Source: an uncultured Aeriscardovia sp. | GTDB taxonomy: Bacteria; Actinomycetota; Actinomycetes; Actinomycetales; Bifidobacteriaceae | DNA length: 64,000 bases | Reading direction: 5' to 3' | Assembly (NCBI GenBank): GCA_903789525.1 | Contig: CAIFER010000001.1 | Location: 310,001 to 374,000 of the forward strand | Part shown: positions 1 to 9,767 of the stretch, piece by piece | How the letters are laid out: every line of letters begins with the position of its first letter | Numbering within the stretch: the stretch's first letter is position 1 | Program-made: the position numbers and the translations under genes | The notes under the pieces: generated by a model | Told to the model about the DNA's origin: nothing | The model's database searches: none | Seen by the model: only the letters and a program-made list of their open reading frames with translations

Positions 1-223
1 GCCCACCATGTACACGCGAACTATTCACTCTGAAGAAGTACTGCAGCGCATTTATGAGAAGTTCGGAGATCAGGTTTTCCACACGGTTATTTCGCGATCC
101 ATCAAGCTGCCGGATGCGTCCGTAGCTGCTGCTCCTATCACTTTCTTCGCGCCAGAGCACAAGTGTGCTAAGGAATACCGTGAGGCAACAAGAGAGATCA
201 TCGCCCGTGGCATCGTCGCCTGA
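1..223 (+). CDS. parA: ParA/Soj-family chromosome partitioning ATPase, C-terminal fragment (gene begins upstream of window)
   Basis: C-terminus ...SVAAAPITFFAPEHKCAKEYREATREIIARGIVA typical of actinobacterial ParA; frame open to the window edge; precedes scpA/scpB. Confidence 0.75.
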   Translation, partial: PTMYTRTIHSEEVLQRIYEKFGDQVFHTVISRSIKLPDASVAAAPITFFAPEHKCAKEYREATREIIARGIVA

Positions 224-980
224 TAGCAGTTTCCGCGTTTCTCTTGACGTCTATTCTGGGCCTTTTGACGTTCTTCTTGATCTGATCGCGAGTAAAAAGC
301 TTGAGTTGACCAAAGTGTCACTGGCGGCGGTCACTGACGAATTTATTGACTTTTTGTCGCGCTTGAGCAGTGAAAATCCTGCAGTCATTGCAGATAGGAG
401 CTCTGCTTTCTTGCGTGTCGCATCGATTCTGGTAGAAGCGAAAAGTGTGCGCTTACTGCCGGGAGGCGTCGACCCGGAAGATGAAGAGAGCATGCAAGCC
501 CTCGAGGAAAGTGATCTCCTCTTTGCGCATTTGCTGCAGTATAAAGCATTCAAGAAAGCTGCGCAGCAGCTCGCTCAGTTAATGGGTCAACAGGCTGGGT
601 TGCACGCTCATCATCCGCTTTTACCGTCTCGAGTTGTCACCCAGCTTTCGGATATTCGTGTGGGGTTGACCGCCCAGCAGTTGGCGGATTTAGCGCATCG
701 CGTGATCGAAAATGCTCCTGCACGCACAGTTGGTCTTCGGCAGCTTCACGTCCCATTGGCAGATGTGAAGAAAGAGACAGCGTGGGTTGCACGCCAGCTG
801 CAGCAGCGGCGAGGCGCAGTGACGACCTTTGATGCTTTGATTGCCCATGCAACAAGTCGCGCAGTGATTTGTGCTCGTTTCTGGGCACTCCTCGTTCTTT
901 TTAAGTCACACGATGTGAGTTTCCGTCAAGCCGATCCGTTTGCTCCGCTGGAATTAAAGTGGGTGGGGGACGATGAGTAA
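207..980 (+). CDS. scpA: Segregation and condensation protein ScpA; GTG start at 207 proposed instead of 165
   Basis: FRVSLDVYSGPFDVLLDLIASKKLELTKVSLAAVTDEFIDFL motif; followed by scpB. Confidence 0.9.
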   Translation: MASSPDSSFRVSLDVYSGPFDVLLDLIASKKLELTKVSLAAVTDEFIDFLSRLSSENPAVIADRSSAFLRVASILVEAKSVRLLPGGVDPEDEESMQALEESDLLFAHLLQYKAFKKAAQQLAQLMGQQAGLHAHHPLLPSRVVTQLSDIRVGLTAQQLADLAHRVIENAPARTVGLRQLHVPLADVKKETAWVARQLQQRRGAVTTFDALIAHATSRAVICARFWALLVLFKSHDVSFRQADPFAPLELKWVGDDE

Positions 981-1659
981 AAATACGAATGATCACACAA
1001 TCTCTCCAGTCAATCCTGACATGTATCCGGGCGGACTTCGAGGGTGCTTAGAAGCGATCCTCATTTCAGCAGACCAGCCTGTGAGCACGAGTGAATTGGA
1101 AGCATTGCTCAACCGACCAGAAGAAGACATCAATCGTGAGTTAGAGGGCCTCCAGCAACACATCTCAGCCGATGGGAAAGCTGGGTGGCAGATCGTCCAT
1201 TCCGCTCGAGGATGGCGACTGGAGTCAACGCGTGCATACGATTCGCTCGTCGTCAATTTCCTGGGTCAGGGGAGCCGTAATGGTCACCTGTCTCGCGCCT
1301 GTCAAGAAGCACTCGCGATTATCGCGTATAAGCAGCCTCTCACTCGTGCTGACGTCTCCGAGATCCGTGGTGTCTCGTCTGACGGTGTTATTCGCTCTTT
1401 AATCGTGCGCGGTCTCGTTGCTCAGAGCACTTCGTCAGATCAGTCGACAGCACGTCAGCTCGTGACGACCGATCTCTTTTTAGAGAAAATGGGCATCGCT
1501 TCACTTTCTGATCTGCCGCCGCTTGCTCCTTTCTTGCCTGATCAGGTGGATGTGCAGCAGACTGAAAATCAAGCACGGGCGCGCGTGCAAGAACAGCATC
1601 ACGATGAGTCTTCTGAGCTTGCTCACGTGACCCACGATGACGATGAGGATGATCAGTAG
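973..1659 (+). CDS. scpB: Segregation and condensation protein ScpB
   Basis: LEAILISADQPVSTSELEALL and ALAIIAYKQPLTRADVSEIRGVSSDGVIRSLIVRGLV winged-helix signature. Confidence 0.93.
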   Translation: MSKNTNDHTISPVNPDMYPGGLRGCLEAILISADQPVSTSELEALLNRPEEDINRELEGLQQHISADGKAGWQIVHSARGWRLESTRAYDSLVVNFLGQGSRNGHLSRACQEALAIIAYKQPLTRADVSEIRGVSSDGVIRSLIVRGLVAQSTSSDQSTARQLVTTDLFLEKMGIASLSDLPPLAPFLPDQVDVQQTENQARARVQEQHHDESSELAHVTHDDDEDDQ

Positions 1660-1806
1660 CGTTCAATAACGTTCAATCGCGTCGATATTCGTCTTCTCAC
1701 GTCATTAAAATCACCATTTGTTATGTTCTGGGTTGAAGCTGTCTGATCAGCTGATCATTTCTCGCCCAGTGAGTCGTATTCAGAATCTGAAAAAGAGGTT
1801 CACTCT

Positions 1807-3759
1807 ATGGCAGTTCGCTCCGATATCCGCAACGTCGCCATCGTCGCGCATGTCGATCATGGTAAGACCACGTTGGTGAATGCGATGCTTGAACAATCGC
1901 ATGTCTTCTCTCCGCGTGAGAAGGTTCCAGACCGCGTGATGGATTCGGGCGCAATCGAACGCGAAAAGGGCATCACAATTCTTGCCAAGAACACTGCAGT
2001 CACGTATAAGGGTCCGCTGGCTGCGAAGTACGGTGCTCCGAATGGCATGACAATTAACGTTGTTGATACGCCAGGGCACGCTGATTTCGGCGGCGAAGTC
2101 GAGCGCGGTATTTCCATGGTGGATGGCGTTGTACTCCTCGTTGATGCATCAGAGGGCCCGCTCCCGCAGACTCGCTTTGTGTTGCGTAAGGCACTGGAAG
2201 CGAAGTTGCCGATTATTCTCGTCATCAATAAGACAGATCGTCCGGATTCCCGCATCCAGGAAGTGGTCGGCGCTACAAATGATTTGATCTTGGGCTTGGC
2301 TCAGGATGTGATGGACGAGGGCATTGACGTCAACTTGGATAAGCTCGTTGACATGCCGACGCTGTATGCCTCAGCAAAGGCTGGTCGATGCGATACTGTC
2401 CGTCCAAAGGATGGCGAGCTTCCAGCTAACAAGGATCTGGAGCCGCTTTTCGAGTCCATCATCAAGAACATTCCAGCTCCAACATATGATCCGAAGATGC
2501 CGCTGCAAGCACACGTAGCAAACCTGGATTCTTCAGACTTCCTCGGTCGTCTTGCACTCATCCGCGTGTACAACGGCACAATTAAGTCAGGTCAGACGTA
2601 TGGTCTGTCACGTGTCAACGGCTCGATCGAAAACTTCAAAGTCACGGAACTGCTAAGGACGGAAGGTCTCAAGCGCACTCCAACGCAAGAAGCAGGTCCT
2701 GGTGACATCGTTGCAATGGCGGGCGTTCAGGACATTATGATCGGTGAAACGGTTGTTGATCCGAACAATCCGAAGCCGTTGCCACTCATTCACGTTGATC
2801 CGCCTGCAATTTCTATGACATTTGGTGTCAACGATTCTCCGCTCGCTGGCACGGAAGGCAAGGATCACAAGCTGACCGCGCGTATGATCAAGGATCGCTT
2901 GGATCGTGAGCTCGTTGGCAATATTTCCATCAAGGTGCTTCCAACTGACCGTCCAGATGCATGGACCGTTGAAGGCCGTGGTGAGTTGGCGCTGTCTGTT
3001 CTTGCTGAAGAGATGCGCCGTGAGGGCTATGAGCTGACGGTTGGTCGTCCAAAGGTTGTTACGAAGACGATCGACGGCAAGTTGTGTGAGCCGATGGAAG
3101 AGGCAACGATCGACGTTCCACAGGAGTACATGGGTGCGGTCACGCAGCTCATGGCATCCCGTAAGGGCATCATGAAGTCGATGAAGAACCATGGGTCCGG
3201 CTGGGTCCGTCTCATCTTCACCGTCCCGTCTCGCGGCTTGCTCGGCTTCCGTACGCAACTCTTGTCTGCAACTCGCGGCACTGGTATTGAGAGCTCTATC
3301 TCGGCCGGATATGCGCCGTGGAAGGGCGCGATCGAGATGCGCCAGAACGGTTCAATGGTCTGCGATCGCAACGGTTCAGCCAGCCCATACGCTATGCAGA
3401 AGTTGCAGGCACGCGGCACGTTCTTCGTTGAACCACAGTCTCCGGTGTATGAAGGCCAGATCGTTGGTATCAATAACAAGCCGGGCGATTTGGACGTGAA
3501 CATCACGCTTGCCAAGCACATGACGAACATGCGTTCATCGACGGCAGATGTGCTGCAAACGCTGACTCCGCCGATCAAGATGAGTCTCGAGGAATCACTT
3601 GATTTCGCTGCTGACGATGAGTGCGTTGAGGTAACGCCTGAATCCATTCGCGTTCGCAAGATTATTCTTGATCGCGATCAGTGGTACAAGTGGAAGGCTC
3701 GCAACGCTCGTAAGGCACGTGCTGCTGAGGCACAGCAAGCTGCCGCAAAGAACAAGTAA
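1807..3759 (+). CDS. typA: Translational GTPase TypA/BipA
   Basis: AHVDHGKTTL, DTPGHADFGGEVER, NKTDRPDSR; TypA C-terminal domain (RGLLGFRTQLLSATRGTG). Confidence 0.97.
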   Translation: MAVRSDIRNVAIVAHVDHGKTTLVNAMLEQSHVFSPREKVPDRVMDSGAIEREKGITILAKNTAVTYKGPLAAKYGAPNGMTINVVDTPGHADFGGEVERGISMVDGVVLLVDASEGPLPQTRFVLRKALEAKLPIILVINKTDRPDSRIQEVVGATNDLILGLAQDVMDEGIDVNLDKLVDMPTLYASAKAGRCDTVRPKDGELPANKDLEPLFESIIKNIPAPTYDPKMPLQAHVANLDSSDFLGRLALIRVYNGTIKSGQTYGLSRVNGSIENFKVTELLRTEGLKRTPTQEAGPGDIVAMAGVQDIMIGETVVDPNNPKPLPLIHVDPPAISMTFGVNDSPLAGTEGKDHKLTARMIKDRLDRELVGNISIKVLPTDRPDAWTVEGRGELALSVLAEEMRREGYELTVGRPKVVTKTIDGKLCEPMEEATIDVPQEYMGAVTQLMASRKGIMKSMKNHGSGWVRLIFTVPSRGLLGFRTQLLSATRGTGIESSISAGYAPWKGAIEMRQNGSMVCDRNGSASPYAMQKLQARGTFFVEPQSPVYEGQIVGINNKPGDLDVNITLAKHMTNMRSSTADVLQTLTPPIKMSLEESLDFAADDECVEVTPESIRVRKIILDRDQWYKWKARNARKARAAEAQQAAAKNK

Positions 3760-3790
3760 ATCAGCCTGCCAGGTGTAATAGGGCGACCAG

Positions 3791-4228
3791 ATGACAACGC
3801 ACAGTTCATACGATGTGAATTCATCCCACGGCTTCGTTTCCTCGAGAGGTCAGCGAGTGTGGGATGACGTCTGTATTTGTGTGGGCGGTCTTCTGGTCGC
3901 TCTTTTAGGTTCACTTCTGTATCGGTCGGGGTCAAGTAGCGGTATTCCGTGGGGATTGCTCGGCGCATTTTTCCTCACTTTTCTTTATGCGTGCATCTGC
4001 CGCAGAAAACGAGGTGCTCTAGGCGTTGCTCTCGGAATACTGGTCACATCGCTGATCGTATGGGCCGTGGCGACGCATCCTGGCCCGGGGCAAGATATTC
4101 TCATCCCGGGTTCTTCTCCAGCGTTTATGACATGGATGAGTAAAACGGTGTCGTACTGGTGGCTGATTGGCGTCTCTGTTGTTCAGCTCTTCGCGTTTTG
4201 CGTCCCGTCCTCGCGCTTGCGAAAGTAA
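3791..4228 (+). CDS. Small integral membrane protein, function unknown
   Basis: 145-aa ORF with several hydrophobic segments directly downstream of typA. Confidence 0.6.
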   Translation: MTTHSSYDVNSSHGFVSSRGQRVWDDVCICVGGLLVALLGSLLYRSGSSSGIPWGLLGAFFLTFLYACICRRKRGALGVALGILVTSLIVWAVATHPGPGQDILIPGSSPAFMTWMSKTVSYWWLIGVSVVQLFAFCVPSSRLRK

Positions 4229-4488
4229 GTACTGCGCTCCGGGACTGTTTTGAGAAATCGGATGTGAGTGGCCGGGATTCGTACCATTTCAGATGGCCGA
4301 CGACCGTCAGCGGAACTATCGCGGCGCAACACGAGTGTCACGTCGTTCATACGCGGATGAACAGACGATGTGGTCCACTTCACCACATGCCCCACGTAAT
4401 GATTAAAAAGTTGATGACCTGTGTGCGGATCAATCTCGGCAGTGACGCTGAGTGTGACCCGAGTTCCTGGTTGCGGTAAAGTGAGCAT
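4183..4488 (-). CDS. Conserved small protein, probably DUF6725-like
   Basis: 101-aa ORF with PxPGTRVTL...GHVVKW...LRRD...RPSEMVRIPATHIRFLKTVPER pattern resembling a bifidobacterial family (recognised from memory). Confidence 0.6.
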   Translation of the reverse strand: MLTLPQPGTRVTLSVTAEIDPHTGHQLFNHYVGHVVKWTTSSVHPRMNDVTLVLRRDSSADGRRPSEMVRIPATHIRFLKTVPERSTYFRKREDGTQNAKS

Positions 4489-4529
4489 ACTTTTATTGTC
4501 GCATTGGCTATCTGCATGGGAAGGGAGAT

Positions 4530-5522
4530 ATGACTGTTACAGACGCTCAAATACGTACAGCTGATCCTGCTCCCTGGCACGATGCTGTAGAGCAGTATCG
4601 AACGTGGCTCAAGGTGAACCGTGGTTTATCAGCCAATACTGTGCACTCGTATTGCGATGATGTGGAAGAATGTCTCACCATCCTGTCTGTCTCGGGCGTT
4701 CACTCACTCTCACGCGTGACGTTGTCTGATATTCGCAGTTGGCTTGCACACGAGTCGCGATCCCTTGCGCGGTCGTCACTGGCACGCAAAACGGTTTCTG
4801 TTCGCTCGTTCTTCGCATGGGCGCACCGAGCGCATCTGATTGACAACGATCCAGCTGAGGGACTGGCAACGCCGAAGCAAGGGACGTTTTTACCCACTGT
4901 TTTAACGATCGACCAAGCTCGCACATTGCTTGACATGGCTGATCATGAGGCGCGACAAGCAGACGATCGAATCATTCAGGCATCACATGCAGATCAGTCC
5001 TCGACAGCCACCCGTCATGATGCTGAGGTGATCGGTGAAGCAGCCATTGCTGAGCTCCTGTACGCAACCGGAATGCGTGTAGGGGAACTGACGGGCATTG
5101 ATATTCACGATGTTGATCGCGACCGCCAATCGGTTCTCGTTCATGGCAAAGGGAACAAAGATCGCATTGTTCCGTTTGGTGATCCAGCAGCCCGGGCATT
5201 AGATCTGTGGGAGCAACAGGCGCGCCCGTTAGTGGCGGATGCGAAGTGCCCAGCTCTCTTTGTGGGAGAACGCGGGAAGCGCATTAATCAACGCGAAGTG
5301 CGTGCAGCCATCCATCATCTTGCTCGTCAAGCGAATGTCCCTGATATTTCACCACATGCACTTCGCCATTCAGCCGCTACCCACATGCTTGACGGGGGCG
5401 CTGATTTGCGTGAAGTACAAGAGTTGCTAGGCCATGCATCGCTCGTGACGACGCAACGATACACGCACGTGTCTATTGAACAAATGCGTGAAAAATATGC
5501 GCGAGCTTTTCCTCGAGCGTAA
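4530..5522 (+). CDS. xerC: Tyrosine recombinase XerC/XerD family
   Basis: SAM-like N-domain plus ATGMRVGEL, GKGNKDRIVPFG, HALRHSAATHMLDGGADLREVQELLGHASLVTTQRYTHVS (R-H-R-H-Y). Confidence 0.92.
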   Translation: MTVTDAQIRTADPAPWHDAVEQYRTWLKVNRGLSANTVHSYCDDVEECLTILSVSGVHSLSRVTLSDIRSWLAHESRSLARSSLARKTVSVRSFFAWAHRAHLIDNDPAEGLATPKQGTFLPTVLTIDQARTLLDMADHEARQADDRIIQASHADQSSTATRHDAEVIGEAAIAELLYATGMRVGELTGIDIHDVDRDRQSVLVHGKGNKDRIVPFGDPAARALDLWEQQARPLVADAKCPALFVGERGKRINQREVRAAIHHLARQANVPDISPHALRHSAATHMLDGGADLREVQELLGHASLVTTQRYTHVSIEQMREKYARAFPRA

Positions 5523-5620
5523 TTACGTGAGCTGAGCTGGTCGTCATCTCCCCGCGATCAACTACGATTTACAGAGGGGAATACGCAGATGCAAATCGCA
5601 CCGGGACAGAAAGGCACGAA

Positions 5621-6469
5621 ATGTCATTCTTCGGGTTCGGCCACGGCCGTCATCGTAATCATATGAACAACGCGAAGCATCAAGGTGAACATGCTCATGA
5701 GCACACGCGGATAGCGCACAAGATCGAGGTGGAAAACCTTCAAAAAGCTGAGAACCAAGCCCATCAGATCGCTGTTGCTTTGACCGGTTTTGATCGCTCG
5801 CACGGTCCGTGGGACGTTCATGATTCCGGAATTCCAGATCGTGCATACGCTGACCTGGGTGCTCTGAAGATCCCGGAGATCTCAGGCATGCAAGTTCGTC
5901 TTGGTGTCGATGAGAATTCTCAGCGTGTCATGAATGCCATTGTCACGATCGGTGATTCGAGTGTGCAGTTCACGGTTCTGGCAGCGTCTCGTAATCGGCC
6001 TATTTGGAATGAAGTGCGTTCGCGGATAGCTATTGGCAAGGCGCCGCACGTGGTGGACGGTCCATTTGGTCAAGAAGTGATGGTGGATATTCCGTTGCAA
6101 TCAGGGCGCCTTGTTCCAGTCCGTATCGTTGGCGTAGACGGTCCGCGTTGGATGGTGCGGGGGATCTTCTCCGGTGGTGCGGCTCAGAAGGATTCGCCGG
6201 ATTACAAGAAGATGAATGATTTGTTCCGCTCAGTTGTTGTTGATCGTGGGCAAGAACCAGTTGCACCAATGGATATCGTTCCGCTGACACTGCCTGAAAG
6301 CCTGCAGAAGGAAGAGGATCAGGAAGCGAACAATACGCAATCGGGTACTCAAACAGCTACAGACAAGGTTCCGTCCAGTAAACCGAATGGTCCGCTCGTC
6401 AAGGGTATGGATGCGAGCCAGACGCAGAACGTCCTCCAGCGAGGAGACCTCTTCTCGGAGGTGCGGTAA
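5621..6469 (+). CDS. DUF3710 domain-containing protein
   Basis: GPWDVHD..YADLGALKIPEISGMQVRLGVDE pattern; followed by DUF3159-like gene. Confidence 0.8.
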   Translation: MSFFGFGHGRHRNHMNNAKHQGEHAHEHTRIAHKIEVENLQKAENQAHQIAVALTGFDRSHGPWDVHDSGIPDRAYADLGALKIPEISGMQVRLGVDENSQRVMNAIVTIGDSSVQFTVLAASRNRPIWNEVRSRIAIGKAPHVVDGPFGQEVMVDIPLQSGRLVPVRIVGVDGPRWMVRGIFSGGAAQKDSPDYKKMNDLFRSVVVDRGQEPVAPMDIVPLTLPESLQKEEDQEANNTQSGTQTATDKVPSSKPNGPLVKGMDASQTQNVLQRGDLFSEVR

Positions 6470-6472
6470 GCC

Positions 6473-7240
6473 GTGCGCGCACAACCTGATCAGCACTCTT
6501 CGGCACCAACATCACACACATCAGGGATAGTCGATCAACTTTCCTCATCGCGTTTTTCTGTTTCGCGTGCTGTAGGAGGACCTCGTGGGGTTATCGAGTC
6601 ATTATTGCCCAGTCTCGTATTCCTCGTTGTCTTCACCATTTCGCGTCAGTTGATGGTGACGATCATTGCATGCGCTGTCGTGAGTGTTGCGTGTTTTGTG
6701 GCACGGCTCATTCAGCGGCAAAAAGTCACGTCAGTGCTGATCGGTTTTCTTCTTGCTGCTCTGTGTCTTCTGGCTGCAGGGTTGAGTAAGGACGCACGGA
6801 ATTTTTATGTTCCTGGCTTTTTCGTCAACGGTGCGTGGGCGTTTGTTCTGCTGCTTTCAGTTCTGATGGGATATCCTGCAGTTGGAGTTGTGTGTGAGCT
6901 GGCAGTAAGCCTTCCTGCCCGGCAGTGGAAGCCATTTCTTCGCGCGCATCGATCTTTCCGTCGTTCGTCTTACGGTGCAACGTGGCTGTGGATCATCCTT
7001 TTTGCTCTCCGGCTCGTCCTAGAAATCCCTCTGTGGGTAGTAGGTCAAGTTACATGGCTAGGAACTGTTCGTCTGGTAACGGGTATTCCGCTCTTTGTGA
7101 TCGTTGTGTGGGGAACGTGGCTCCTAGTGGGATCTGAGGTGTCTACTTTTATAGCTGCTCGGGCACAAGATCATCATCAGGACCACCATGATCGCGCAGG
7201 TCGTGATCACCCTGCGCCATCTGCATCTTTGTCGTCGTGA
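6473..7240 (+). CDS. DUF3159 domain-containing membrane protein
   Basis: GGPRGVIESLLPSLVFLVVFT; multiple TM helices; GTG start 3 nt after DUF3710 stop. Confidence 0.8.
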   Translation: MRAQPDQHSSAPTSHTSGIVDQLSSSRFSVSRAVGGPRGVIESLLPSLVFLVVFTISRQLMVTIIACAVVSVACFVARLIQRQKVTSVLIGFLLAALCLLAAGLSKDARNFYVPGFFVNGAWAFVLLLSVLMGYPAVGVVCELAVSLPARQWKPFLRAHRSFRRSSYGATWLWIILFALRLVLEIPLWVVGQVTWLGTVRLVTGIPLFVIVVWGTWLLVGSEVSTFIAARAQDHHQDHHDRAGRDHPAPSASLSS

Positions 7241-7273
7241 TTATTGTTCAGATTAGTTCTGAAAGGTTGTCTC

Positions 7274-8572
7274 ATGGATTCTGTCGTCACGATTGAACGC
7301 TTTGCCGATCAAGGCCGGTGCATCGCTCATATTGACGGACGAGTTGTGTTCGTTCGTTTTGCGTTGCCGGGTGAGAAGGACCGCATCACACTTGATGAAC
7401 CGCATGACCGGCAAGATCGTTTTTGGACCGGTGAAGTGACTGAGGTACTTTCTCCTTCGCCGTTACGCGTGAAACCGGCGTGGAAACTTGCTGGTCCGCT
7501 GGCCGATGGCGGTGGAGTCGGTGGAGCTGATCTCATCCACGTGAGTCTTCAAGGGCAGCACGAGTGGAAGAAATCCGTTATCGATCAGCAAATGTTGCGT
7601 CTAGGGGGTGTCGAGTCGGATGTTCCAGTGCATGCGGCTCCGGGAGACGACCAGCGTGGTGGACTCCATTGGCGTACTCGAATTGAGATGATTGCTGATG
7701 AGAACGGGATGCCATCGATGCGCCGACGTGCAAGTCACCATCGTGTCCCCATCACTGATATGCCTCTAGCAACGGAGGAACTCCTCGGGATTGCTCGTCA
7801 AGAGAATGTATGGCGCGGTGGATTCAAACCGGGTTCACAAATTCGTCTTGCCGTCCCACAATTGCATGGTTCTGAGCGCCGTGGGAATAATTATGCTGTC
7901 TTTGCAGATGGAAAGCTAAAAGCCGGCGGGCCAGTATTGACGGAGACTGTCCCTCAAGTGCAGATTGGCTCCACACCACAAACCATCACGTATGAGGTGA
8001 ATGCACGCGGTTTCTGGCAGGTGCATCGTTGTGCCCCTCAAATGCTTGTCAATCAGGTGCTGCAGGATGCTCAGGAACAAATCGATTCTGTTCCACGCAC
8101 AATGTGGGATTTGTATTCCGGCTCAGGGCTCTTTGCTCTTGCTCTCGGCCTTCTTGCCGGTCGTGGCGGGAATGGCTTGTTTACGGTTGAGGGTTCTGCA
8201 GTCGCGGTCCGATCTGCACGAGCGAATTTACGCCATGCAGGTCTCGGAGCTGCGCAGGCGAAGTGTGGGAGCGTCGAACGCGTGCTACGGTCGATCCCAT
8301 CACGTTATCTGCATCCTGACCTCGTTGTCTTGGACCCATCGCGCGCTGGTGCGAAGCGAGCTGTCATCCATCAAATTGCCGAGGCAGGTCCGCGCGTGGT
8401 GATTTACGTGTCATGCAATCCGACGAGTCTGGCGCGCGATACGGCGACGCTGATTGCGCAAGACTATCGACCGGTGGATTTGCAGGCGTTCGACTTGTAC
8501 CCCATGACGCACCATGTGGAAACCATCGCTACCTTTGTTCAGACGCGAGAAGCGCGAAGAAGAGCAGCATGA
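7274..8572 (+). CDS. TRAM-domain class I SAM-dependent RNA methyltransferase (TrmA/RumA type)
   Basis: N-terminal TRAM, DLYSGSGLFALALG SAM motif, VLDPSRAGAK and YVSCNPTSLARD catalytic motifs. Confidence 0.88.
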   Translation: MDSVVTIERFADQGRCIAHIDGRVVFVRFALPGEKDRITLDEPHDRQDRFWTGEVTEVLSPSPLRVKPAWKLAGPLADGGGVGGADLIHVSLQGQHEWKKSVIDQQMLRLGGVESDVPVHAAPGDDQRGGLHWRTRIEMIADENGMPSMRRRASHHRVPITDMPLATEELLGIARQENVWRGGFKPGSQIRLAVPQLHGSERRGNNYAVFADGKLKAGGPVLTETVPQVQIGSTPQTITYEVNARGFWQVHRCAPQMLVNQVLQDAQEQIDSVPRTMWDLYSGSGLFALALGLLAGRGGNGLFTVEGSAVAVRSARANLRHAGLGAAQAKCGSVERVLRSIPSRYLHPDLVVLDPSRAGAKRAVIHQIAEAGPRVVIYVSCNPTSLARDTATLIAQDYRPVDLQAFDLYPMTHHVETIATFVQTREARRRAA

Positions 8573-9681
8573 TGGTCGCACGAATCGATGGACGACTCGT
8601 TCGCTCTCTTGCAACGGTGGTCTTAGCGCTCGGATTGTGTGCTGTGAGCGCGTGCGGATCTTCATCACAGATCGCCGCAACCGAAAGTACTGCGCAAGTG
8701 ACGTCTGGTCCGCTGGAAGGGATCAGCATCGGCTTCGTTGGTGTCGGGCAGACAGAAGGCGCTCGTGCTGCCGAGAGTGAGCGGAATACTGTTCAGGGCC
8801 TCAAAAAAACAGGTGCACGTGTTTTGTATTACCGCGCGCAATCGCTGAATCCGCAGCCGCAGATCGAGGCTGCACAGCGATTTGCCAATCAAAAGGTCAA
8901 CGTCCTCGTCATCGATCCAGAATTTTCGAACGTGTGGGGCGATGCATTTGCCACCATGCGATCACAAGGAATTCACATTATTCTGCTTGATCGCAAACCG
9001 TTGTCGTTGCGCGTGAGTCGTTATGACACATTTATTGGTGCAAACACACGGTTGCTAGGGAGTCGCTTGGCACAGTGGGTGATCGACTCGCTGGGCATTT
9101 CTCCTGATAATCACAGTTTCGAAGATGGTGGTATCCCTCGGGCTGCGATTGTGAGCTCACTGCGTGGATCTGCGCAGGATCAGTACGCGACAGATGGGTG
9201 GCAGGACGCAGCATCTGGATCGTTAGACACGGTGATTTCGACGTCAGTTGGCCAAGACCCGGATGATGCGACTGACAAGCTTGTTCACACATGGACACAG
9301 CTCGCGCACGCTGATCAGCTTCCGCACGTAATTTTTGCGACGAATACTGTAGCGGCAGAAGCGACGATCCGTCTGCTCACACGGTGTGGCGTGCATCCTG
9401 TTCGTCAGCCATCTCAAGCGCTTTCAGCCGATGCACGTGTTCGGAGGACTTCACGTGGAGTTGGAAGCGATGGGAAAGGAACCGGTCGAGGCTGGTCAGT
9501 TGCAGTCGTTGCTATTGGGCAGTATTCGTGGTTGAAGCAGATGATTGCTCACGGCAAAATAGCCCGTGGGCAAGCACTACCGACTTCGTACGCGAGCATG
9601 GTTGAAGACGTTGTAAAGAAGCTCGCTGCAGGAGATCCCGTACCGCGTGAAATCACTGCTCCTGTCCATCCGGTTGCATGA
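8569..9681 (+). CDS. Lipoprotein, periplasmic-binding-protein type I (sugar/LacI-type) fold
   Basis: Signal peptide with lipobox LCAVSAC; PBP1-like ISIGFVG...NVLVIDPEFSNVWGDAFATMRSQGIHIILLDRKP; ATG at 8569 overlaps TGA stop (8570-8572) of the upstream gene. Confidence 0.8.
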   Translation: MMVARIDGRLVRSLATVVLALGLCAVSACGSSSQIAATESTAQVTSGPLEGISIGFVGVGQTEGARAAESERNTVQGLKKTGARVLYYRAQSLNPQPQIEAAQRFANQKVNVLVIDPEFSNVWGDAFATMRSQGIHIILLDRKPLSLRVSRYDTFIGANTRLLGSRLAQWVIDSLGISPDNHSFEDGGIPRAAIVSSLRGSAQDQYATDGWQDAASGSLDTVISTSVGQDPDDATDKLVHTWTQLAHADQLPHVIFATNTVAAEATIRLLTRCGVHPVRQPSQALSADARVRRTSRGVGSDGKGTGRGWSVAVVAIGQYSWLKQMIAHGKIARGQALPTSYASMVEDVVKKLAAGDPVPREITAPVHPVA

Positions 9682-9767
9682 GAATGAGAGAGACGGAGTG
9701 CGATGAAGAGCAGTATTCTCAATAATTGTTGGAATCGTGCGGAAAGAAGCACCTGGAAGGGGGAGTG

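Noticed and set aside
2653-3659. 201-aa and 210-aa minus ORFs inside typA
   Set aside because: Antisense frames of a highly conserved GTPase gene; no domain signal.
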